Assembly: GCA_036013505.1 (NCBI GenBank)
Contig: CP107851.1
Coordinates: forward strand, 5,846,001-5,910,000
Reading direction: 5' to 3'
Source: Streptomyces sp. NBC_00510
Lineage (GTDB): Bacteria; Actinomycetota; Actinomycetes; Streptomycetales; Streptomycetaceae
Length of the DNA: 64,000 nucleotides
Program-made: the position numbers and the translations under genes
Notes under the pieces: generated by a model
What the model saw: only the letters and a program-made list of their open reading frames with translations
What the model was told of the DNA's origin: nothing
Database searches by the model: none
Shown here: positions 36,073 through 44,287 of the stretch, piece by piece
Layout of the letters: each line of letters starts with the position of its first letter
How positions within the stretch are numbered: the first letter of the stretch is position 1

Positions 36073-37308
36073 TCAATCCCCACTGCCGCTGCACACGTCG
36101 CGGTCGGCGGTGGTGCCGCGGTACGAGGGGGAGGCGCTCGCCGACCCCGACGGTGTAGGAGAGGCGGGAGAGGCGGTGGAGGTTCCGCCGGCCGTCGGGC
36201 GGGCGGAGCCGGAGCCGGTGCCCTCGTCGCCCTCGACGGTCACCTGCCCGTCCTCGCGCAGGGTCGTGAACAGTTCGTCCGCGGCGGGCTGCACCAGTTC
36301 GTCACGGTTGCGGTCCGCCGTGTACGGACGCCGCGGCACGGTCAGGAAACGCACCTGGTCCGTGGGCGTCTTGCGCAGGCTCTGCGCCAGCTCGTACAGC
36401 TCGGCCAGCGAGTCGAGACCCTCGTCCGCTGTGAGCGAGGAGGTCGCGGCGTCCAGCAGCGGGTAGAGCTTGGCGGGGTTGAGCAACACGCCCGTGGAGT
36501 CGACCTTCTGCACCAGGGAGGCGAGGAACTGCTGCTGGCGGTCCATGCGCTGGGTGTCGCTGCCGTCGCCGATGCCCTTGCGGGCCCGGACGTAGCCGAG
36601 TGCCTGCTCGCCGTGCAGCTCCTGGCGGCCGGCCTCCAGGTCCAGGTGCGCGTCCTGGTCGTGCACGGCGTGCGGGACGCAGACCTCGACGCCGTCGACC
36701 GCGTCGACCATCTTCTTGAAGCCGTTGAAGTCCACCACGAGGTGGTGGTCGACGCGGATCCCGGTCAGCTTCTCCACCGTACGGATCGTGCAGGCGGCGC
36801 CGCCGAACTCGAACGCCCAGTTGAACTGGGCGAACTGGGGATTGGTCATGCTGCCGTCGGACCGCCGGCAGGAGGGGATGTCGACCATGAGGTCGCGCGG
36901 CAGGCTGACCGCCGTCGCGCTCTTCCGGTCCGCGGCCAGGTGCAGCAGTATCGCGGTGTCCGACCGCTGGGTGCCGGTGTCCTGGCCGTACTTGCCGTTT
37001 CCGTCGCCACGGTTGTCCGAACCCAGGAGCAGGATGTTCTCGGCGGTGGTCGCCTCGGGCAGCACCTTGGGCCGCTCGGACTGCACCCGCATCAGCTCGT
37101 GGGCGGTGTCCGTGTCCGTGTGGATGTTCCCGTCGAGCTGCTTGTACAGGTACCAGGAGACCCCGGCTCCCGCGAGCAGCACCAGGGAGACGACGACGGC
37201 GAGGACGCGCAGCCAGGTGCGGCGGCGCTTCCTCGGCGGGGTGTCGGCGGTCGGGGTGTCGGCGGGAGGGGCGTCCTCGGCTTCCGGCGAATCGGCTGGC
37301 GTGGTCAC
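36073..37308 (-). CDS. LCP family protein 7
   Basis: The 411-residue protein has a short acidic N-terminus, a PPRKRRRTW patch, a helix (LRVLAVVVSLVLLAGAGVSWYLY), and an LCP domain with LLLGSDNRGDG, QRSDTAILLHLAADRKSATA, SLPRDLMVDIPSC, WAFEFGGAACTIRTVEKLTG, RVDHHLVVDFNGF and ALGYVRARKGIGDGSDTQR. There is no LytR_C; instead a Ser/Pro/Thr/Gly-rich tail ends VCSGSGD. GTG 37308 is the start. It is the first of four LCP genes in one direction, with short gaps that could hold separate promoters. Confidence 0.92.
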   Translation of the reverse strand: MTTPADSPEAEDAPPADTPTADTPPRKRRRTWLRVLAVVVSLVLLAGAGVSWYLYKQLDGNIHTDTDTAHELMRVQSERPKVLPEATTAENILLLGSDNRGDGNGKYGQDTGTQRSDTAILLHLAADRKSATAVSLPRDLMVDIPSCRRSDGSMTNPQFAQFNWAFEFGGAACTIRTVEKLTGIRVDHHLVVDFNGFKKMVDAVDGVEVCVPHAVHDQDAHLDLEAGRQELHGEQALGYVRARKGIGDGSDTQRMDRQQQFLASLVQKVDSTGVLLNPAKLYPLLDAATSSLTADEGLDSLAELYELAQSLRKTPTDQVRFLTVPRRPYTADRNRDELVQPAADELFTTLREDGQVTVEGDEGTGSGSARPTAGGTSTASPASPTPSGSASASPSYRGTTADRDVCSGSGD

Positions 37309-37437
37309 GTCCGGGCCCGTCCTTACAGGTGCTGCTGATGATCAGGTCACCTATAGAGACCGTCCAAACCCGTCCTCGGTTGTGCGGAGTTGTTCAGTTC
37401 CGTCCGAGGTCTTCGGGAACGGTGGGCCGGTGCGGGG

Positions 37438-38190
37438 TTACGCCGTGTGGGTCACCCGCTCGCTCTCCCGGCGTTTGTCCAGGTCGGCGGGGGGAAGCCG
37501 GTCCAGGTTGCGGCAGAGCACCACGGAGGCGTCCGCCGCCAGCGGTGCCAGCAGCCCGGCGGCCAGACCGTCCCAGTCGCCGTACGGCCGGCCCGAGAGC
37601 AGCCGCGCCCCGGCCGTCAGTCCCAGGGCCGCGGCGGACGCGCGGGCCCGTTCGACCACCTGCGCGCCGGTGAGCTCCTCCCCGCCCGGCAGCTCCAGCG
37701 CGGGCGCGTCCGCGTCCACCGGCGCGTACGGGACGAAGCGGTCGCCCTGGGAGGGGACCTCGACCGCGTAGTCGAGGAAGCCCTCCGGCGGCTGCGGGAA
37801 GCGGCCGCCCAGCGGGCGCAGCGCCAGCGCGACCCGCTCGCCGGAGCAGGCGCGGGCCTCCTCCAGGGTGTCCGGGCCGGAGACCACGAGGTCGGCCTCG
37901 CCCGGGTCGCCGCCCGGCACCACGACCACGCCGGTGGAGAAGCAGGCGAGCACCCATACCGCGGTCTGCCAGTGCGCCGGCATCAGCAGTGCCGCACGGT
38001 CACCCGGCTGGGCGCCCAGTTCGTCCTGGATGAGGTTGGCGGTCTTGGCCACCCAGTTGCCGAAGGTGGCCACCGACAGTTCGACGCGTTCGCCGGTGGC
38101 GTCGTCGTAGAAGGTGACCAGGGGCCGGGCGGGGTCCGCCGCGAGCGCGGAACGCAGCAGGTCGGCGGGTGTACGGGCAGTCGATGTCAC
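37438..38190 (-). CDS. TIGR03089 family protein (AMP-ligase-like)
   Basis: The 250-residue protein looks like the N-terminal part of an acyl-adenylating enzyme: ADLLRSALAADPARPLVTFYDD and NWVAKTANLIQDELGAQPGDRAALLMP, with no adenylation P-loop or C-terminal domain. Its short length matches the actinobacterial TIGR03089 group, which lacks catalytic motifs. In mycobacteria, as I recall, a similar gene sits beside an LCP gene, and here it follows seven of them. It may be a non-catalytic partner in wall assembly; that is inference. GTG 38190. Confidence 0.8.
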   Translation of the reverse strand: MTSTARTPADLLRSALAADPARPLVTFYDDATGERVELSVATFGNWVAKTANLIQDELGAQPGDRAALLMPAHWQTAVWVLACFSTGVVVVPGGDPGEADLVVSGPDTLEEARACSGERVALALRPLGGRFPQPPEGFLDYAVEVPSQGDRFVPYAPVDADAPALELPGGEELTGAQVVERARASAAALGLTAGARLLSGRPYGDWDGLAAGLLAPLAADASVVLCRNLDRLPPADLDKRRESERVTHTA

Positions 38191-38306
38191 GCGGCCCAGG
38201 CTACGTCAGGCGGCGGCGTCCCGGGTGCCTCTGATGGACCGGCAGAAGAGGACAGCCCGTCAGATCCCGGCTGCGCGTTCTGGGGGCTTATGTAACTGTT
38301 CTTCCC

Positions 38307-39854
38307 ATGCGTGCACTTCTTGCGACGTCGATCTCCGCGGCGTGCATGGCTGCCCTCGCCCTGCCGCTCGCCTTCCCCTCCGGTGCCACCGCCACCATCC
38401 ACGCGCCGGCGCGGGCGGCCGCCCCCGGCACGCCCCCCGGCGACACCCACACCCTGCCGCTGGCCCCGCTCGCCACCTCCGGCCGTGCCATCGGCACCCC
38501 GCTCGCCCAGGGGCTGCCCGCCCGTGCCGTGCGGCCGTTCTCCCTGATCGGCATCACCTGGGACGACGTCGGCACCGACCTGCGGGGCACCGTCCAGGTC
38601 CGGACCCGCGCCACCGGCACCGGCATCTGGTCCGGCTGGCGCACCGTCGAGGCGCACAACGACGACCTTCCCGACGCCGGCTCGCCCGAAGGCTCGGCCT
38701 CCGCGGTGCGCGGCGCGACCGCCCCGCTGTGGGTCGGCCGTTCCGACGGGGTCGAGGTGCGGGTCGTGCCCGAGGCCCCCACCGGCAGGCGCGGAGTGCG
38801 GCCCGGCCTGCCCAAGGGACTGCGACTGGAGATGGTCGACCCCGGGGACGAACCGGGTGACGCGTCCGGCGACGGCCCCGGCGACGGCCTGGGCGGCAGC
38901 TACCTCGACCCCGACGCCGCGCTGGACCCCGGGCCCGCCGGTCCGGGGGGCGGCGGCCCGGACGGCGGTGGCCCGGACGGCGGTGGCACCACGGGCGGCC
39001 CCTACGACGGCGGAGACCCCTACGACGGCGGCGACCCCTTCGACGGCGTCGGCCCCAGCGAGGCGGGCGACCCGCTCGACGGCGTCGGCCCCAGTGAGGG
39101 GGGCTACCCGCTCGGCGGCCGCCACCCGCAGGACGGCACCACCACCGACACCGCCGCGGACCCGAGCGACACCTCGGGCACCCCGGTCGAGTCCCCCTTC
39201 GTCCCCGCGCTCAGCCGGTCCCAGACCGAGGCGCTCACCGGGCAGCGCTTCACCGGCGCGCGCCCCCGCATCGTCACCCGGCTCGGCTGGGGCGCCGACG
39301 AGCAACTGCGCAGCGAGGACTCGGAGCTCACCGACGACGTCAGCGCGATCTTCGTCCACCACACCGCCACCGGCAACGACTACGAGTGCTCCGACTCCCC
39401 CTCGGTCATCCGCGGTATCTACCGCTACCACGTCAAGAGCAGCGGCTGGCGCGACATCGGCTACAACTTCCTCGTCGACAAGTGCGGAAACATCTACGAA
39501 GGCCGCAGCGGCGGCGTCTCCAAGGCCGTCTTCGGCGCGCACACCCTCGGTTTCAACGAGCACACCATGGGCATCGCCGTGCTCGGCGACTACTCCGAGG
39601 AGCAGCCCACCCGCGAGGCCCTGTCGGCCGTCGCCCGGCTCGCCGCGTGGAAACTCGGAATTTACGGCCGTGACCCGGAGGGCATGACATACCTGGTGTC
39701 CGGAGGGAGCAACAAGTACCCGAAGGGTACGCGGGTCCGCATGAACGTCATCTCGGGCCACCGGGACGGATTCGCCACGCAATGCCCAGGAACGGAGCTG
39801 TACGACGATCTCGGCATCATCCGCCGCACCGCGGCGGGGCTCCAGGGCCGCTGA
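38307..39854 (+). CDS. Secreted PGRP-type N-acetylmuramoyl-L-alanine amidase
   Basis: The 515-residue protein has a signal peptide (about 1-30), an N-terminal beta region of about 140 residues (SLIGITWDDVGTDLRGTVQV), an Asp/Gly/Pro-rich linker (about 175-300) with DPYDGGDPFDG and VGPSEAGDPLDG repeats, and an Amidase_2/PGRP domain. Zinc ligands are His in FVHHTATG (about 351), His in SGHRDG (about 482) and Cys in TQCPG. KSSGWRDIGYNFLVDKCGN and IYEGRSGGV are PGRP signatures. It cleaves the bond between MurNAc and L-Ala in peptidoglycan. ATG 38307 diverges from the TIGR03089 gene. Confidence 0.93.
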   Translation: MRALLATSISAACMAALALPLAFPSGATATIHAPARAAAPGTPPGDTHTLPLAPLATSGRAIGTPLAQGLPARAVRPFSLIGITWDDVGTDLRGTVQVRTRATGTGIWSGWRTVEAHNDDLPDAGSPEGSASAVRGATAPLWVGRSDGVEVRVVPEAPTGRRGVRPGLPKGLRLEMVDPGDEPGDASGDGPGDGLGGSYLDPDAALDPGPAGPGGGGPDGGGPDGGGTTGGPYDGGDPYDGGDPFDGVGPSEAGDPLDGVGPSEGGYPLGGRHPQDGTTTDTAADPSDTSGTPVESPFVPALSRSQTEALTGQRFTGARPRIVTRLGWGADEQLRSEDSELTDDVSAIFVHHTATGNDYECSDSPSVIRGIYRYHVKSSGWRDIGYNFLVDKCGNIYEGRSGGVSKAVFGAHTLGFNEHTMGIAVLGDYSEEQPTREALSAVARLAAWKLGIYGRDPEGMTYLVSGGSNKYPKGTRVRMNVISGHRDGFATQCPGTELYDDLGIIRRTAAGLQGR

Positions 39855-39918
39855 TCGCACCCTGCATAAGATTGGCCGCTCATGCGTTCGGCCCGCCAGG
39901 AAGCGGAGACAAAAACAG

Positions 39919-41001
39919 GTGACTGAAGCGATCCTCTTGGTCGGCGGCAAGGGCACCAGACTGCGCCCCCTGACGGTGCACACGCCCAAGCCGATGGTCC
40001 CCGCGGCCGGTGTCCCGTTCCTCACGCACCAGCTGGCCCGGGCGCGCGCGGCGGGTGTCGAGCACATCGTCCTGGCGACCTCCTACCTCGCCGAGGTCTT
40101 CGAGCCGCACTTCGGCGACGGGTCCGCCCTCGGGCTGCGCCTGGAGTACGTCACCGAGGACGAGCCGCTCGGCACCGGCGGGGCCATCCGCAACGTCGCC
40201 GACCGCCTGGACTCCGCCCCCGGCGACCCGGTCCTCGTCTTCAACGGGGACATCCTCACCGGCCTCGACATCGCCGGCCTGGTCGCCACCCACCGCGACT
40301 CCGGCGCCGACGTCTCCCTCCACTTGACCCGGGTCGAGGACCCGCGCGCCTTCGGGCTCGTGCCGACCGACCCCACCGGCCGCGTCACCGCGTTCCTGGA
40401 GAAGCCGGAGACGCCCGAGGAGATCGTCACCGACCAGATCAACGCGGGTGCCTACGTCTTCGACCGCTCCGTCATCGACTCCATCCCCACCGGCCGCGCG
40501 GTCTCCGTCGAGCGTGAGACCTTCCCCGGCCTGCTGGCCGACGGCGCCCACCTGCAGGGCATGGTCGACTCCACCTACTGGCTCGACCTCGGCACCCCGC
40601 ACGCCTTCGTCCGCGGCTCCGCCGACCTCGTCCTCGGCCACGCGCCCTCCCCGGCCGTCCCCGGCCGCTGCGGGGAACGCCTCGTCCTGGAGGGCGCCCG
40701 GGTCGCCGACGACGCCAAGCTCACCGGCGGCAGCGCCGTCTCCACGGGCGCCGTCATCGGCTCCGGAGCGATCCTCGACGGCAGCCTGGTCCTGGCGGGC
40801 GCCGTCGTCCACCCCGGCGCGACCGTCGTCGACTCCCTCATCGGCGCGGGGGCGGTCATCGGCGAGCGCACCGTCGTCCACGGCTCCGTCATCGGGGACT
40901 CGGCGCACATCGGCGCCGACAACGAACTGCGGCACGGGGTGCGCATCTGGTGCGGCGCGGTCATCCCGGACGGCGCGGTCCGCTTCTCCTCCGACCAGTA
41001 G
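39919..41001 (+). CDS. manC: Sugar-1-phosphate nucleotidyltransferase (GDP-mannose pyrophosphorylase type)
   Basis: The 360-residue protein has the nucleotidyltransferase signature AILLVGGKGTRLRPLT with HTPKPMVPAAG, VFNGDIL (metal Asp), FLEKPETPEEI, NAGAYVFD and YWLDLGTPH. The C-terminal ~100 residues form left-handed beta-helix hexapeptides (ALVS-like GAVIGSGAILDGSLVLAG). It makes NDP-sugar from sugar-1-phosphate; GDP-mannose is likely because manA and manB are in the same window and this is the position of manC in related actinobacteria. GTG 39919 is used. The nucleotide specificity is inferred from context. Confidence 0.85.
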   Translation: MTEAILLVGGKGTRLRPLTVHTPKPMVPAAGVPFLTHQLARARAAGVEHIVLATSYLAEVFEPHFGDGSALGLRLEYVTEDEPLGTGGAIRNVADRLDSAPGDPVLVFNGDILTGLDIAGLVATHRDSGADVSLHLTRVEDPRAFGLVPTDPTGRVTAFLEKPETPEEIVTDQINAGAYVFDRSVIDSIPTGRAVSVERETFPGLLADGAHLQGMVDSTYWLDLGTPHAFVRGSADLVLGHAPSPAVPGRCGERLVLEGARVADDAKLTGGSAVSTGAVIGSGAILDGSLVLAGAVVHPGATVVDSLIGAGAVIGERTVVHGSVIGDSAHIGADNELRHGVRIWCGAVIPDGAVRFSSDQ

Positions 41002-41035
41002 CCGGCCAGTGGCCGGCCGGTAACCGCCGCGGGCC

Positions 41036-41068
41036 CCGGCCGGTGGGCGCACCCCGCCCACCGGCCGG
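41036..41068 (+). terminator. Terminator after manC
   Basis: CCGGCCGGTGGGC (41036-41048) and GCCCACCGGCCGG (41056-41068) form a perfect 13-bp stem with a seven-base loop. Confidence 0.8.
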
Positions 41069-41108
41069 AAACCCGGAAGCCGGACGGCCCACACCGTACG
41101 CTCGGAGG

Positions 41109-42086
41109 GTGCACCCCGAGCAGAGCCGACTCCTCCGCGCCGCGACCGGCCGCGTCCCCGGCCCCCGCACACCCGGCCGCACCCGCCGCTGGACCCCCCG
41201 CGGCCCCCTGGACCTCGGCCTCACGCTCGGCCCCCTGCGCCGCGGCCCCGGCGACCCCGCGTTCCGCGTCGGCGCCGACCGCGCGGTCTACCGGGCCTCG
41301 CGCACCCCCGAGGGCCCCGGCACCCTGCGCATCGCCCGCCCCTCCGGCGGCGAGGTCGAGGCCGAGGCCTGGGGCCCCGGCGCCGACTGGCTCCTGGACC
41401 GCCTCCCCGGCCTGCTCGGCGACGCCGACGACCCCGCCGCCTTCACCGCCCGACACCGCGTCGTCCACGAGGCCCACCGCCGCAACCCCGGCCTGCGGCT
41501 GACCCGTACGGGCCTGGTGCTGGAGTCTCTCATCCCCGCGATCCTCGAGCAGAAGGTCACCTCCGACGAGGCCTACCGCTCCTGGCGGGTCCTGCTGGGG
41601 CGCTTCGGCGAGCCCGCCCCCGGCCCCGGTGAGGAACTGCGCATGCGCGTGATGCCCGACGCCCGCGGCTGGGCCATGATCCCCTCCTGGGAGTGGCACC
41701 GCGCGAACGTCGACGGCAAGCGCTCCGCCGCCGCGGTCCGGGCCGCCCGCGCCGCCGCCCGCATGGAGCAGGCCACCACCCTCGCCCCCGCCGACGCCCT
41801 CGCCCGCCTCCAGGCCGTTCCCGGCATCGGCCCCTGGACCGCGGCCGAGACCCTGCAGCGCAGCAACGGCGACCCCGACGCGATCACGGTCGGCGACCTC
41901 CACCTGCCGCACACCGTCGGCTACGCCCTCACCGGTGCCCACCGCTGCGACGACGCCACCATGCTCGAACTCCTCGAGCCCTACGCCGGCCAGCGCCACC
42001 GCGCCGCCCGCATCATCCTCCTCACCGGCCGCCGCCCCCCACGCCGCGCCCCGCGCATGGCGCCGGGGAACATCGTGCCGCTGTGA
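41109..42086 (+). CDS. AlkA-like DNA-3-methyladenine glycosylase (HhH-GPD)
   Basis: The 325-residue protein has an AlkA-type beta domain first, then the HhH-GPD fold: SLIPAILEQKVTSDEAYRSW, the helix-hairpin-helix LQAVPGIGPWTAAE, and DAITVGDLHLPH with the catalytic Asp. It removes alkylated bases from DNA. GTG 41109 is chosen because TACGCT lies about 8 bases upstream, a typical -10 for a leaderless mRNA; GGAG directly before the start is too close to act as a ribosome site. The frame is open to 40950 but overlaps manC and its terminator. The C-terminus is basic. Confidence 0.87.
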   Translation: MHPEQSRLLRAATGRVPGPRTPGRTRRWTPRGPLDLGLTLGPLRRGPGDPAFRVGADRAVYRASRTPEGPGTLRIARPSGGEVEAEAWGPGADWLLDRLPGLLGDADDPAAFTARHRVVHEAHRRNPGLRLTRTGLVLESLIPAILEQKVTSDEAYRSWRVLLGRFGEPAPGPGEELRMRVMPDARGWAMIPSWEWHRANVDGKRSAAAVRAARAAARMEQATTLAPADALARLQAVPGIGPWTAAETLQRSNGDPDAITVGDLHLPHTVGYALTGAHRCDDATMLELLEPYAGQRHRAARIILLTGRRPPRRAPRMAPGNIVPL

Positions 42087-42132
42087 CGGTGCCTGCGAGG
42101 CGCGCGTGGGTCTCCCCGCCGCGTCCGCCGTG

Positions 42133-42900
42133 TCACACGTGGCACTTCACGTTGACCAGGAGCGTGTCCCCGGGAAGGCCCCGCAGGTAGCCGTCGACGC
42201 GCTCCTGCTCCGCCGGCAGCTCGGGCTTGCGCGGGCAGGTCGCGGGGCCGTTGCACTCACCGTGGATCCCCGGTCCGCCGTCCTCGTACCACCAGCCGTT
42301 CAGCGTGAGCACGTTGCGTGTGCGCAGGGACGAGGAGACCTGTTGCCCGACAAACGTCTCGCGCTCGGTGCGCCCCACATCGACGACCGGGTCGAGGAAG
42401 GTGAGGAACCAGTACCGGTAGCGCTCTTTCGGCAACGTCCCGACATAGGCGTCGAAGGCCTTCACGAGCGGCTGGGCACGGTAGTCCGCCGAGGCCTGCT
42501 CGCGGTCGTACGTTCCGAACCACGGGCTGGCCGGGGGGAGTTCGGCCGCCAGTTCGTGCCACCGCCGCCAGGCCGCCTCCGCCAGGCGGCGTGCCTCCTC
42601 GTGCGACGCGGAGAAGTCGAGGAGCTCACGGGGCCCGCCCGCGCACCAGCCGAAGTCGTTGGGAAGCCCTTCGGACTTCCTGTCCCACCGGCGCGACCGG
42701 ATCAACCTCGGATCCCGCTCATGGCCGGACAGCACGTTGAACCCGCCGCTCATCGCCTCGCCGCCGGTGATGTACCAGGAGTCCCAGATGTCCAGTTCCC
42801 AGTCCCGTGTGCCGTCCATCTCGAACGGTGCCATCGCGTCGGCGATCGCCTCGTCCACCAGGTCGGCCGCTGCCCCCGGCAGACACACGGTGATGCTCAT
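42133..42900 (-). CDS. Hypothetical protein
   Basis: A 255-residue soluble protein with no recognised family, starting MSITVCLPGAAADLVDEAIADAM. Features: a DWELDIWDSWYITGG segment, an Arg-rich RLIRSRRWDRKSEG, a central helix-rich AWRRWHELAAELPPAS, and a C-terminal LTLNGWWYEDGGPGIHGE. Cysteines occur late (ECNGPATCP and the final KCHV). Third-position GC is lower than in the flanking genes, consistent with later acquisition. ATG 42900 begins the part that looks coding; ATG 42909 and GTG 42915 are alternatives. It separates the glycosylase from fbiB and faces the glycosylase tail-to-tail. Confidence 0.7.
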   Translation of the reverse strand: MSITVCLPGAAADLVDEAIADAMAPFEMDGTRDWELDIWDSWYITGGEAMSGGFNVLSGHERDPRLIRSRRWDRKSEGLPNDFGWCAGGPRELLDFSASHEEARRLAEAAWRRWHELAAELPPASPWFGTYDREQASADYRAQPLVKAFDAYVGTLPKERYRYWFLTFLDPVVDVGRTERETFVGQQVSSSLRTRNVLTLNGWWYEDGGPGIHGECNGPATCPRKPELPAEQERVDGYLRGLPGDTLLVNVKCHV

Positions 42901-42982
42901 ACCCGCCATGGGCACATGAGATCACGGCGTGCGGGCAGGGGGCCGCCCCATTTCCGCCGGCGAACCGGTCTGCGCCCCGCGC

Positions 42983-44287
42983 TCAGCGCACCTCGATGAA
43001 CGCCTCCGCGCTCCGCCCCGGCCGCTCCTTCGGGGGCGCGGCGGGGCGGCCGACGGCGACGGCACCCATCGGGTCCCAGTCCTCCGGCAGGTCCAGCACC
43101 TCGCGCACCACGTCGCGGCAGAACATCGTGGAGGACACCCACGCCGACCCCAACTGCTCCCCGGCCAGCGCCACCAGGAAGTTCTCCACGGCCGCGCCCA
43201 TCGCGACCACGAACATCTCGCGCTCCGCCGCCGACCGCCGCGCGTCCGGGTAGTCGTGCGCCCCGTCCGCGACCAGGCAGGGCACCACCAGGTACGGCGC
43301 CTTGCGCAGGACGTCGCCGCGGCGCACCCGCTTGGCGACGGACTCCTCGCTGCGGCCGTCGCGGCGCAGGTCCGCGATCCACGCGTCGCGCATGGCGTCC
43401 AGCAGCCGGACCCGTGCCGGTTCCGACTCCAGCAGCACGAAGCGCCACGGCGTCGTGTGGTGCGGCGCCGGCGCGGTGACCGCGAGGCCCACGGCGCGCC
43501 GTACGGCCGCCCCGTCGACGGGCTCGTCGGTGAACTCCCGGATCGTGCGCCGCAGGGAGACCGCCTCGCGGACGGCCTCCGAAGTGCCCAGCCGGAACAT
43601 GTCGTTGGCGGCGACCCGGACGAGGGCGCGGCCGCCTTCGCCGTCCTCCTCCGCGGGCAGCACCAGGCGGTCCAGACCCCGGACGACGGCGACGGGCGAC
43701 CCGGTGGACTTGCCCTTCACCAGGTCACCGGCCGCGGCGAGCTCGTCGGCCAAGGCCGTGACCGTGACCGCCAGTTCGTTGCCGTGGGAGTCCGTGGCGC
43801 CCCGCAGGTCGTCCAGCACGTGCAGCCCGGCCGCGCCGATCGCCACGTCGGTCAGGCCCTCGCGCCAGGGCCGCCCGAAGGTGTCGGTGACGACCACGCC
43901 GACGTTGACGCCGAGCGCGTCCCGCAGCCCCGCCCGGATGGCGCGGGCGGAGGCGTCGGGGTCCTCGGGCAGCAGCAGCACCGTTCCGGGGGCCGTGTTG
44001 GAGGCGTCCACGCCGGCCGCGGCCATGACGAAGCCGTGCCGGGTCTCCACGATCCGGGTCGGCCCGCGCCGTGCGACGAGCCGCACCGTCTCGGCGTCGA
44101 TCGCGGCCTCGCGGTCGGTGGCGCGCACCACGCGCCCCTCGGCCTTGCTGACGATCTTCGAGGTGACGACGAGGACGTCGCCGTCGGCCAGTTCCGGCGT
44201 GCTTGCCGCGACGAGCTTGGCCAGGTCGGCGCCGGGCTCGACCTCGGGCATGCCCGTGACGGCCCACACGCGGTAGGAGGCGATCAC
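42983..44287 (-). CDS. fbiB: Coenzyme F420:L-glutamate ligase / dehydro-F420 reductase
   Basis: The 434-residue bifunctional enzyme has an N-terminal F420:gamma-glutamyl ligase domain (about 1-240; VVTSKIVSKAEGR, DTFGRPWREGLTDVAIG, KGKSTGSP) and a C-terminal nitroreductase-like FMN domain (about 245-434; RRTIREFTDEPVD, TAPAPHHTTPWRF). It adds glutamates to F420-0 and reduces dehydro-F420. This fusion is the actinobacterial form; archaeal CofE lacks the second domain. GTG 44287 overlaps the fbiA stop as GTGA, so the pair is coupled. Confidence 0.95.
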   Translation of the reverse strand: MIASYRVWAVTGMPEVEPGADLAKLVAASTPELADGDVLVVTSKIVSKAEGRVVRATDREAAIDAETVRLVARRGPTRIVETRHGFVMAAAGVDASNTAPGTVLLLPEDPDASARAIRAGLRDALGVNVGVVVTDTFGRPWREGLTDVAIGAAGLHVLDDLRGATDSHGNELAVTVTALADELAAAGDLVKGKSTGSPVAVVRGLDRLVLPAEEDGEGGRALVRVAANDMFRLGTSEAVREAVSLRRTIREFTDEPVDGAAVRRAVGLAVTAPAPHHTTPWRFVLLESEPARVRLLDAMRDAWIADLRRDGRSEESVAKRVRRGDVLRKAPYLVVPCLVADGAHDYPDARRSAAEREMFVVAMGAAVENFLVALAGEQLGSAWVSSTMFCRDVVREVLDLPEDWDPMGAVAVGRPAAPPKERPGRSAEAFIEVR

